Source: Ornithinimicrobium sp. F0845
GTDB lineage: Bacteria > Actinomycetota > Actinomycetes > Actinomycetales > Dermatophilaceae
Direction: 5' to 3'
Assembly (NCBI RefSeq): GCF_023015765.1
Contig: NZ_JALKAL010000002.1
Coordinates: forward strand, 469,778-533,777
DNA length: 64,000 nt
The translations under genes and the position numbers were made by a program. The notes below the pieces were generated by a model. It saw only the letters and a list, made by a program, of their open reading frames with translations, was not told the origin of the DNA and did no database searches. This document shows, one piece after another, positions 16,670-24,132 of this stretch (the stretch's first letter is position 1; each line of letters opens with the position of its first letter).

Positions 16670-18823
16670 TCACGCCTCGCGCGACACCGTCCGCGCGAGC
16701 CGCCGGGCCGACCGCCACGTGAACAGCTCCTCGAGCATCACCGGTCGACCCTCGGGGCCGGCGAGCGGGATCCGCCAGTTCGGGTACTCCTCATCGGTCC
16801 CGGGCTGGTTGATGACACGCGTGTCCTGAGCCAGGTCACTCACGGACACCCCGACCAGCTTGGCGCTGCTGAACGACAGGAACCGGTGCAGCGCCTCGAC
16901 CTGCTCGGCGACCCCGGCGTCCTCCCGCAACAGCCCGCGCCGGCGCAGGTCGGCCAGCACCTGCTCGCGGTCCGCCTCGTCGACGGCCTTCTCCTCCTCC
17001 AGCGACCGGTCCAGCAGGCCCAGCGAGTGCCGCAGGTCGATGTGCACCCCCTGCAGGTAGCCCGCGGTCGGCGGCAGGTCATGCGTCGTCACCGTCGCCA
17101 GGCACAGCTCCCGATAACCCTCCGGCGGCAGCAGCCCGCCGTCCCCGTCATAGTCCTTCTCGAACCACAGGATCGAGGTGCCCAGGATGCCGGCCTCGGT
17201 CAGGTAGTCGCGCACCCACGGCTCGACCGTCCCCAGGTCCTCGCCCACCACCACCGCGCCGGCCCGGTGGGCCTCCAGCATGAGTATGCCGACCATCGCC
17301 TCGTGGTCGTACCTCACGTAGGTGCCCTCCCGCGGCTCCACACCCTCCGGGATCCACCACAGCCGGAACAACCCGATGACATGGTCGACCCGCAGCCCGC
17401 CCGCGTCGCGCAGCACGGCGCGGATCATGTCCCGGTATGGCGCGTAGCCGAGCTCGGCGAGCTTGTCCGGCCGCCAGGGTGGCTGGGACCAGTTCTGGCC
17501 GAGCTGGTTGTACTGGTCCGCCGGGGCGCCGACGGTCACCTCGCGCGCCAGCGCGTCCCCCAGTGCCCAGGTGTCCGCGCCGTGCGGGTGCACCCCCACG
17601 GCCAGGTCGTGCATCACGCCCAGCCGCATCCCCGCCTCGACGGCATCCCGCTGCACGGCTCCCAGCTGCTCGGCCAGCACCCACTGCATCCAGCACTGGA
17701 ACTCGACCTGCTCGGCATACTCCTCGCGGAAGGCAGTGACAGCAGGGTCTTGGGGGTCGCGCAGCTCGGCCGGCCACTCCCGCCAGTCGGGGCCGTGGAT
17801 GCCGAAGATCACCGCCCACGTCGCGAAGTCGACCAGCCCCTGACCCTCTCGCTCGAAAAAATCGTGCAGGGCGCGCTGCCGCCGCATCGACCGACCCTGC
17901 CGGAAGACCAGGCGCAGGGCGGCCTCCTTGGCGCCGAACACCGCGTCCCGCTCCAGCCGGTCGACATCGAGGTAGCGCTGGGCGTCGTCGGCGAACCACT
18001 CGACCAGCTGGCGCTCGGCCGCGGACAGGTAGGCGACCTCCGGCACGTCCTCGACCCGGATGTAGATCGGGTTGACGAACCGGCGGGTGGTCGGCAGATA
18101 GGGCGAGGGCTCCATGGGCGGCGTCGGCTCGGCGGCGTGCAGCGGGTTGACCAGCACGAAGTCCGCGCCGAGCCCGGCGGACCAGGCGGCCAGGTCGGCG
18201 AGGTCCGCGAGGTCGCCGGTGCCCCACGACTCCGCCGATCGCATCGCGTAGAGCTGGGTCATCGTCCCCCAGGCCCGCTCGCCCTCGGCCTGCAGGAACT
18301 CCGGCAGCTCCAGCCGCTGCGGGGCGAGGACCAACGGCATCGTGTGGGTTGCGGTATCTCCGCTGCCGTTGCGCTCACCGGTCGTCACCACGAGCTCCAG
18401 CTGGTGCCAGCCCAGCGGCAGCGAGCCGGGCACCAGCACCTCGGACTGGCTCACCGTGGCGCCGTCGACCTCCCGGTTGACCGTCCCGCGCGCGTGCTCC
18501 AGGTCCAGGACGCCGGCGTCCTCCAGCCGCACCCGGGCGGTGAACTCGACGTCGACCGGCAGGTGCACCGGGATGCGGTGGACGCGGCCCGCCCGGACCA
18601 CCGCGACCGGCGGCAGCACCCGTCGCCACTCCGCCTCGCGCAGGTCCGCCAGACTCTGCCGCACCTGCGCCTCGTCCCCGGCGGCCACCCCGAGCGCCCC
18701 GAGCACCGCCCGGACCGTCGACTCCTCCACCTGCCGGTGGTTGCCCTGCCAGTCCCAGAACTCCGTGGCGACGCCGTGTCCCCCGGCAAGCTCGACCAGG
18801 GGTGTGGGCAGGGCTGGTGTCAC
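16670..18823 (-). CDS. malQ: 4-alpha-glucanotransferase (amylomaltase)
   Basis: A 717-codon frame encoding a GH77 enzyme that transfers maltosyl/glucan chains between maltodextrins. The catalytic nucleophile Asp lies in GGLRVDHVIGLFRLWWIPEG, the acid Glu in VVVGEDLGTVEPWV and the transition-state Asp in TVTTHDLPPTAGY. The N-terminal extension is that of actinobacterial MalQ. I start at GTG 18823, preceded by GAGAGG at six bases; an ATG at 18919 would reach into the divergent channel gene. An AGTATGCCG motif at 17283 forces an ATA codon in VGILMLE. Confidence 0.9.
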   Translation of the reverse strand: MTPALPTPLVELAGGHGVATEFWDWQGNHRQVEESTVRAVLGALGVAAGDEAQVRQSLADLREAEWRRVLPPVAVVRAGRVHRIPVHLPVDVEFTARVRLEDAGVLDLEHARGTVNREVDGATVSQSEVLVPGSLPLGWHQLELVVTTGERNGSGDTATHTMPLVLAPQRLELPEFLQAEGERAWGTMTQLYAMRSAESWGTGDLADLADLAAWSAGLGADFVLVNPLHAAEPTPPMEPSPYLPTTRRFVNPIYIRVEDVPEVAYLSAAERQLVEWFADDAQRYLDVDRLERDAVFGAKEAALRLVFRQGRSMRRQRALHDFFEREGQGLVDFATWAVIFGIHGPDWREWPAELRDPQDPAVTAFREEYAEQVEFQCWMQWVLAEQLGAVQRDAVEAGMRLGVMHDLAVGVHPHGADTWALGDALAREVTVGAPADQYNQLGQNWSQPPWRPDKLAELGYAPYRDMIRAVLRDAGGLRVDHVIGLFRLWWIPEGVEPREGTYVRYDHEAMVGILMLEAHRAGAVVVGEDLGTVEPWVRDYLTEAGILGTSILWFEKDYDGDGGLLPPEGYRELCLATVTTHDLPPTAGYLQGVHIDLRHSLGLLDRSLEEEKAVDEADREQVLADLRRRGLLREDAGVAEQVEALHRFLSFSSAKLVGVSVSDLAQDTRVINQPGTDEEYPNWRIPLAGPEGRPVMLEELFTWRSARRLARTVSREA

Positions 18824-18927
18824 GGTGGGCCTCTCGGGTCGGGGTGCGCTCGTCGGTGCGGCGCGGGTTTGCGTGGTGTCCGGCCAGTCTGCCAGCCGCA
18901 CGGGGGTGCTGAGTGACAATGGGCCGT

Positions 18928-19794
18928 ATGCCGTTCAGCACCTGGTCCGAGTTCGGCACCTGGCTCCTGGGTGCACCCCTGCTCATCGTCCTGACGATCC
19001 TCCTCGCGCTGATCATCCGCTGGCTGGCGCACCGGGCCATCCGCACGGTCGTCGACAACGCGGTGCGGCGGGCCGAGACCAACGAGGCCAGCGGCGCCGA
19101 GCGGCTGCTCGGGTTCGACACCCGTCGGCGGCAGCGGGCGCTGACGCTGGGGTCTCTGCTGCGGAGCATCGCGACCTTCATCATCGCGACCATCGCGGTC
19201 CTCACGATCATGGCGCTCGTCGGCCTCCCCCTCGCACCGCTGCTGGCCAGCGCGGGTGTCGGCGGCATCGCACTGGGCTTCGGCGCACAGTCCCTGGTCA
19301 AGGACTTCCTGTCCGGCGTCTTCATGATCATCGAGGACCAGTACGGCGTGGGCGACGTCATCGACGCCGGCGAGGCCACCGGCACGGTGGAGGAGGTCAC
19401 GCTGCGCGTCACCCGGCTCAGGGACAGTGATGGCGTCGTGTGGTTCATCCGCAACGGGGAGATCATCCGGGTCGGCAACAAGAGCCAGGGCTGGGCCCTG
19501 GCGACGATCGACCTGCAGGTCGCGGCGTCCGAGGACCCAGCGCGGGTGATCAACCTGGTCAAGGGCGTGCTCGCCGAGTTCGCGGAGGAGGCCGAGTGGT
19601 CGCCCAAGCTCGTGGAGCCCCCGACCGTGGCCGGCGTGGAGTCGATCACCGGCGGCACGATGACGATCCGAGTGTTCGCCAAGAGTCTCCCGGGCGAGCA
19701 GTTCGCCCTGGCCCGCGAGATCCGCGAGCGCGAGAAGGCGATGTTCGACGCCGAGGACGTCAGCCTCCCCCCACTCCCCTATGGCATGCCCTAG
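18928..19794 (+). CDS. MscS-family mechanosensitive ion channel
   Basis: A 288-residue small-conductance mechanosensitive channel. It has membrane segments near the N-terminus (LLIVLTILLALIIRWL) and around residues 80-105, then the pore helix PLAPLLASAGVGGIALGFGAQ followed by SLVKDFLSGVFMIIEDQYGVGDVI, the beta domain entry of MscS. The channel opens on membrane tension during hypo-osmotic shock. ATG 18928 is 7 bases after GACAAT (18915-18920) and is probably leaderless; GTG 18913 and ATG 18919 are alternatives in the same frame. It is divergent from malQ. Confidence 0.88.
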   Translation: MPFSTWSEFGTWLLGAPLLIVLTILLALIIRWLAHRAIRTVVDNAVRRAETNEASGAERLLGFDTRRRQRALTLGSLLRSIATFIIATIAVLTIMALVGLPLAPLLASAGVGGIALGFGAQSLVKDFLSGVFMIIEDQYGVGDVIDAGEATGTVEEVTLRVTRLRDSDGVVWFIRNGEIIRVGNKSQGWALATIDLQVAASEDPARVINLVKGVLAEFAEEAEWSPKLVEPPTVAGVESITGGTMTIRVFAKSLPGEQFALAREIREREKAMFDAEDVSLPPLPYGMP

Positions 19795-19920
19795 ACGACC
19801 GAGCGGACCGCGTGTGCCCCACCGACGCCGCGCCGTGGGTCATCCTTGTACGCCCCAGTGACCTCAGACGTCCCCACGAGGCTGACTGACGTCCGGGGAC
19901 GCGCTAGGTCTAATGATTCG

Positions 19921-19946
19921 AAAGACTTCTTGCGCAAGAGTTCTTT
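19921..19946. promoter_or_regulatory. 26-base imperfect palindrome, operator of the ArsR-type regulator
   Basis: Arms AAAGACTTCTTGC (19921-19933) and GCAAGAGTTCTTT (19934-19946) match at 11 of 13 positions with no spacer. The site lies 3 bases before the regulator's first ATG and just after a TAATGA -10 candidate (19912-19917). This position fits autorepression of the regulator-exporter operon. Confidence 0.6.
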
Positions 19947-19949
19947 AGG

Positions 19950-20549
19950 ATGCATCATGGAGTCATGCCACACCCCGACCAGCGCATCTCCGACCCCGAA
20001 CGCATCCGCGCCCTGGCGCATCCGGTCCGCCTCGAGCTGCTCGACTTCCTCGGCACCGTCGAGGACGCCACGGCGACACAGTGCGCGGAGCACACCGGGG
20101 AGTCCGTGGCCAGCTGCTCCTTCCACCTGCGGATGCTCGCCAAGTACGGCTACATCGAGCGGGCCGAGTCCCGCGGCCGCGAGAAGCCGTGGCGGGTCGT
20201 CGCCGGTGGTTATGACCTGCGGCCCGGGGCTGACCAGCCGGGCTCGGTCACGGCCGTCGCCGAGGTGGCAGCTCTGCACGTGTTGCGCGAGACCGAGCGG
20301 GTGCGGGCCTATCTCGCAGACCTCTCGAGCGAGACCCTTGACTGGATGAATGCCTCGACGGTGACGTCCGGCTCGTTCTGGGCCACGGCCGAGGAGACGG
20401 CGCAGTACAGCGAGGACCTGCGCAGGCTCAACGAGCGCTTCGCCGGCCGCAGCGACGACCCGGCCCTGCGCCCCGAGGGCGCCCGCCAGGTGCGCATGTT
20501 CGCCGCCGTCAACCCCGACCCAACCGCGCCCGACCCGAAGGGCCAGTGA
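19950..20549 (+). CDS. ArsR-type winged-helix transcriptional regulator
   Basis: A 199-residue regulator. The N-terminal HTH reads ISDPERIRALAHPVRLELLDFL, then SVASCSFHLRMLAKYGYIERAES, which is the ArsR/HTH_20 pattern in which a ligand-bound regulator leaves the DNA. The C-terminal half is not a metal site, since no Cys pairs are seen, so an organic ligand is more likely. I give the first ATG; a second ATG at 19965 is also possible, and neither has a clear ribosome-binding site. Its stop overlaps the start of an MFS exporter by one base, so it probably controls efflux through the palindrome just upstream. Confidence 0.82.
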   Translation: MHHGVMPHPDQRISDPERIRALAHPVRLELLDFLGTVEDATATQCAEHTGESVASCSFHLRMLAKYGYIERAESRGREKPWRVVAGGYDLRPGADQPGSVTAVAEVAALHVLRETERVRAYLADLSSETLDWMNASTVTSGSFWATAEETAQYSEDLRRLNERFAGRSDDPALRPEGARQVRMFAAVNPDPTAPDPKGQ

Positions 20550-21829
20550 TGAGCGCACCGGACACCGCACCCGCCGCCCGTCGCGGATCCGCCGTCCGTC
20601 GCGGACCCGCCGCACTGCAGGACCCAGGCTTCCGCCGGCTGACCACCGCCTGGGTCTTCACCAACATCGCCGACAGCGCCCTTTACCTGATGCTCGCGGT
20701 CTGGATCAAGGACCTCACCGGCTCCGACAGCGCGGCCGCCCTGACCTTCGCGATGCTCGGCCTCCCCGCGCTCCTGGCCCCGTTCCTCGGCCAGATCGCC
20801 GACCGCTACTCCCGCAAGCGGCTCCTGGTCATCGCCAACCTGTTGGTCGCGGGCGTCGTGACGACCCTGCTCGTGGTGGACTCGGCCGATCAGATCGCCT
20901 GGATCTACGCCGTCGTCCTCGTCTACGCCGCGGTCGCCTATCTCACCGCGTCGGCCCAGACCGGCCTGGTGCGTGACCTGCTCCCCGACGAGCAGCTCGC
21001 CTCCGGCAACGGGCTCCTGTCGAGCATCGACCAGGCCCTCCGTCTGATCTCTCCACTCGTCGGCACCGCTTTGTATGCCGTGTGGGGACCGCACGCGGTC
21101 GTCATTCTGACCACCGTGGCGTTCCTCATCGCCGCCGGTCTGCTGGCCACCATGAAGGTCACCGAGTCCGAGCCGGAGACTTCCGAACAGCGTGGCACCT
21201 ACTGGACCGAGCTCACCGCCGGCTTCCGCCACCTCGCGGCCATCCCGGTGCTGGGCCGCCTGACGATCGTGGTGGCGATCGCGTTCGGCGCCACCGGCCT
21301 GGTCAACGTCGCCGTCTTCCCCGCGATCGAGCAGGGCCTGGGCCTGCCGGCCGAGGCGCTCGGCCCGCTCATCAGCGTCCAGGGCGTCGGCGCGGTCCTC
21401 GGCGGTCTCACCGCGGCAGCCCTCATCGGCCGCTGGGGTGAGGTCCGCGTCTTCGGCATCGGCGTCCTGCTCCTGGCGTTGGCCCTGCTGCCCCTCGCCA
21501 CCAGCAGCCTCGTCCTGGTCGTCGCGGGCCTGGCCGTCGGCGGGTTCGGCGTGACCTGGTCGGTCGTCTCGTTCATCACCCTGCGCCAGCGGCTCACCCC
21601 ACCACGCCTGCAGGGACGCACCGGCTCGGCCACGGCCATCGCGATCAACCTGCCCCAGACCCTGGTCACCCTCGCCGGAGCGGCCGTCCTCGGCATCATC
21701 GACTACCGGCTGCTCGTCGTCGCCACGGGCGTGGTCGTCATCCTCTCCCTGGTGCTCCTGCCCAGGCAAGCAGCCGCGCAGGCGAGCGCGGCACCGGAGC
21801 CGGCCCCGCCGCATACTGTCGACGGCTGA
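20549..21829 (+). CDS. MFS transporter, probable drug/metabolite exporter
   Basis: A 426-residue major facilitator with about 12 membrane segments. It has a signature-A-like loop GQIADRYSRKRLLVIANL and a conserved motif DLLPDEQLASGNGLLSSIDQ typical of the MFS_3/enterobactin-exporter-like branch. It begins at ATG 20549 inside the regulator's stop (TGATG), so the two genes are coupled. The pairing with an ArsR-type repressor suggests inducible export of a toxic organic compound. The substrate is unknown. Confidence 0.85.
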   Translation: MSAPDTAPAARRGSAVRRGPAALQDPGFRRLTTAWVFTNIADSALYLMLAVWIKDLTGSDSAAALTFAMLGLPALLAPFLGQIADRYSRKRLLVIANLLVAGVVTTLLVVDSADQIAWIYAVVLVYAAVAYLTASAQTGLVRDLLPDEQLASGNGLLSSIDQALRLISPLVGTALYAVWGPHAVVILTTVAFLIAAGLLATMKVTESEPETSEQRGTYWTELTAGFRHLAAIPVLGRLTIVVAIAFGATGLVNVAVFPAIEQGLGLPAEALGPLISVQGVGAVLGGLTAAALIGRWGEVRVFGIGVLLLALALLPLATSSLVLVVAGLAVGGFGVTWSVVSFITLRQRLTPPRLQGRTGSATAIAINLPQTLVTLAGAAVLGIIDYRLLVVATGVVVILSLVLLPRQAAAQASAAPEPAPPHTVDG

Positions 21830-21970
21830 GGGGCGGGGCGCTGCCTGCGCACGTCGAGACGGCGGTGAGCAGGTCAGATGCCCCGCAGGACACCTGCCTT
21901 CATGGCCGGTCCTGGCTCGCCTGATCAGGCGGATGGCTCTCCCGGAGGCCAGGCCTGAGACACTGGAGGC

Positions 21971-22375
21971 GTGAGTCAGGCAGAGTTGGAGCAGCAGGAG
22001 ACCTACTACGACCGCGTCGGCGGCCACGAGACCTTCGTCAAGCTGGTCCACGAGTTCTACCAGGGCGTCGCGCAGGACCCGCCGCTGCGGGAGATGTACC
22101 CGGAGGAGGACCTCGGCCCCGCCGAGGACAGGCTCCGCCTCTTCCTCGAGCAGTACTGGGGCGGCCCGAAGACCTACTCCGAGACCCGCGGCCACCCCCG
22201 CCTGCGGATGCGCCACGCGCCCTACAAGGTCACGCCGACCCAGCGGGACCGGTGGCTCAAGCACATGTTCGCGGCGATCGACACCCTCGACCTCGACCCG
22301 ATGGACGACGAGCTGATGCGCGGCTACATGTCGCACGCCGCCAACTTCATGATCAACGCCGAGGACGAGGACTGA
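21971..22375 (+). CDS. glbO: Group II truncated hemoglobin (trHbO)
   Basis: A 134-residue globin. Features of group II truncated globins are the short N-terminus YYDRVGGHETFVKLVHEFYQ, the proximal His in GHPRLRMRHAPYKV and the invariant Trp of helix G in QRDRWLKHM. Such proteins bind O2 tightly and handle NO or peroxide at the membrane. The GTG at 21971 is 6 bases after GACACT (21959-21964), which suggests a leaderless mRNA. It is a single-gene unit between the MFS exporter and the hydrolase. Confidence 0.92.
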   Translation: MSQAELEQQETYYDRVGGHETFVKLVHEFYQGVAQDPPLREMYPEEDLGPAEDRLRLFLEQYWGGPKTYSETRGHPRLRMRHAPYKVTPTQRDRWLKHMFAAIDTLDLDPMDDELMRGYMSHAANFMINAEDED

Positions 22376-22416
22376 TCGGCAGTATGCCGTGGGGCAGGCC
22401 CGCGGCCGCCTCACCC

Positions 22417-22487
22417 TACTCATCGGTCGGGTCATGACGCAGGCACGTGCCCGGGAACTACTCACGATGTCGTTCGGCGATGAGTAG
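22417..22487 (+). other. Three copies of a CTACTCA element that can pair in alternative hairpins
   Basis: CTACTCATCG (22417-22426) is exactly complementary to CGATGAGTAG (22478-22487), and a further CTACTCA at 22458-22464 can pair with the same 3' arm. The 3' arm holds the proposed ATG at 22480. The mutually exclusive pairing could hide or expose the hydrolase start, but this is speculation from base pairing only. Confidence 0.3.
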
Positions 22488-23508
22488 AAGCCGTGCACAT
22501 GCCGGGGGCACGGACAAAGGGTCGGGGTTGGCGGCGGAGGACCCCCGCTACGAGCCGTATGTCCGGCCGCTCCCCCGGCCGGTGCGCCGGGTCCGCTCGA
22601 CGTGGCGGTGGCGTGACCGCGACGGTCGTGGGGAGTGGCTCCTGAACGTCGAACACGTCGGCGACGACGACGCACGGGTCCGGATGATCCTGGTGCACGG
22701 CGCGGGCGGCAACGCCGCGGCGATGTGGCCCTTCGCAGCACACCTCAGCCTGCTGGGCACGCTTGTCACGGTGCTCGACCTGCCCGGATACGGCCGCAGC
22801 AGTCAGGTCGCCGGCCCGCGCGGTTGTGTCCGCTATCCCCACTGGCAGCAGGTGCTCGAGGACCTGGTCAAGCGGGAGCACGACGACCGTCCGCTCGTCC
22901 TGGTCGGTGCCAGCATGGGCGGGATGCTTGCCCTCGACGCCGCCCTCTCCACCGGCCTGGCCGACCGGGTGGTCGTGACCTGCCTGCTGGACGTGAGCCG
23001 CCCGGAGGTCCGGGCGGAGATCGTGCGCTGGCCCTGGCTGGCCACCGTCGGACTCCCGCTGCTGCGCCTGGCCCAAGGCCCGCTGGCCAACGTCCTCCTG
23101 CCGATCCGGTGGCTGACACCGATGGCGACCATCTCGAACTCCCCCGCGCTGTCCGCCGAGGTGCTGCGCGACCGTCACGGCGGCCGGGGCGCGATGCCCC
23201 TGGGCTGGTACCGCACGTTCCTGGACTCCCGACCCGCCCTGTCCCCCATGGCCACCGACCACGCCACCGCAATCGGCCGCGCCACGGGACCCGGCCGGGT
23301 CGCCCAGCCTCCCGTCATACTGCTGCATCCCGGCGAGGACCGGTGGACTGCGCCCGAGTTCAGCGAGAGCTTCCTCGCCCGGCTCGCTGGGCCCACCCGG
23401 TCCGTGCGGCTCGAGGGCTGCGGCCACTTCCCCGTCGAGGAGCCCGGTTTCCAACAACTGCTCGACGAGGTGGCGGCCGAGGTGTCCAGCATCCGGCGCG
23501 ACGCCTGA
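22480..23508 (+). CDS. Alpha/beta hydrolase
   Basis: A 342-residue alpha/beta-hydrolase fold. The oxyanion segment is LVHGAGGNAAAMWPFAAHL, the nucleophile elbow LVGASMGGMLALDAAL (G-x-S-x-G), an acidic residue occurs in ILLHPGEDRWTAP, and the catalytic His is in LEGCGHFPVEEPGF. It probably hydrolyses an ester, lactone or similar small substrate; the substrate is not evident. The ATG at 22480 is preferred over GTG 22447 because the first residues are low in conservation either way. An unusual set of CTACTCA repeats surrounds the start. Confidence 0.8.
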   Translation: MSRSRAHAGGTDKGSGLAAEDPRYEPYVRPLPRPVRRVRSTWRWRDRDGRGEWLLNVEHVGDDDARVRMILVHGAGGNAAAMWPFAAHLSLLGTLVTVLDLPGYGRSSQVAGPRGCVRYPHWQQVLEDLVKREHDDRPLVLVGASMGGMLALDAALSTGLADRVVVTCLLDVSRPEVRAEIVRWPWLATVGLPLLRLAQGPLANVLLPIRWLTPMATISNSPALSAEVLRDRHGGRGAMPLGWYRTFLDSRPALSPMATDHATAIGRATGPGRVAQPPVILLHPGEDRWTAPEFSESFLARLAGPTRSVRLEGCGHFPVEEPGFQQLLDEVAAEVSSIRRDA

Positions 23509-23556
23509 GGCAACCTTGTGCCGAGCCACCGGGTCGGGTAGGCAAGGGAGGCGAGG

Positions 23557-24132
23557 ATGAGCAGACGCAGCAGGACCAGCCCGAAGCCGGTCGCACCACC
23601 AGGATTCACCGAGTTCGTGATGGGGCGCAGCTCCTCGCTGTTCCGGACCGCGGTCCTGCTGACCCGCGACCCTCACTCCGCCCAGGACCTGCTCCAGACC
23701 GCGCTCACCAGGGTATGGCGCAGCTGGGACCGCATCGAGGGCGAGCCGGATGCCTACACCCGCAAGGTGATCCTCAACCAGTTCCTGACCGACCGGTCGC
23801 GCCGGTGGACCGGGGAGCACCCGACCGAGCAGCTGCCGGAGCAGCCGGTGCACGACCGCCTGCGCAGCGCGCCGACTGACCCGGCGCGCCTGGTCACCGA
23901 CCGGGAGACGCTGGGGCACGCGATCGACGCCCTGCCACCGCGACAGCGCGCCGTGGTCGTCCTGCGCTACTTCCACGACCTGACCGAGGCGCAGATCGCC
24001 GAGGCCATGGGCACCAGCGCAGGCACCGTGAAGTCCCAGCACAGCAAGGCCCTGGCGACCCTGCGCATCAGCGAGCACCTGGACGAGACCGCGCCTCCGT
24101 CCACCACACCGACCGGGAGGGATCGGTCATGA
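23557..24132 (+). CDS. RNA polymerase sigma factor, SigE family (ECF)
   Basis: A 191-residue ECF sigma factor of the actinobacterial SigE-family subtype. Region 2 is RTAVLLTRDPHSAQDLLQTA and LTRVWRSWDRIEGEPDAY, and region 4 is ALPPRQRAVVVLRYFHDLTE followed by AQIAEAMGTSAGTVKSQHSKAL. These small factors direct RNA polymerase to stress or cell-surface promoters and are usually held by a membrane anti-sigma factor encoded next door. ATG 23557 has a GGGAGGCGAGG stretch just upstream. The stop overlaps the next gene by 4 bases (ATGA), so the partner is made in step with it. Confidence 0.9.
   Translation: MSRRSRTSPKPVAPPGFTEFVMGRSSSLFRTAVLLTRDPHSAQDLLQTALTRVWRSWDRIEGEPDAYTRKVILNQFLTDRSRRWTGEHPTEQLPEQPVHDRLRSAPTDPARLVTDRETLGHAIDALPPRQRAVVVLRYFHDLTEAQIAEAMGTSAGTVKSQHSKALATLRISEHLDETAPPSTTPTGRDRS

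Noticed and set aside
16886..18916. 676-codon plus-strand frame opposite malQ
   Set aside because: Composition is Arg/Gly/Pro/His-rich without domains, while the minus strand carries all GH77 catalytic motifs.
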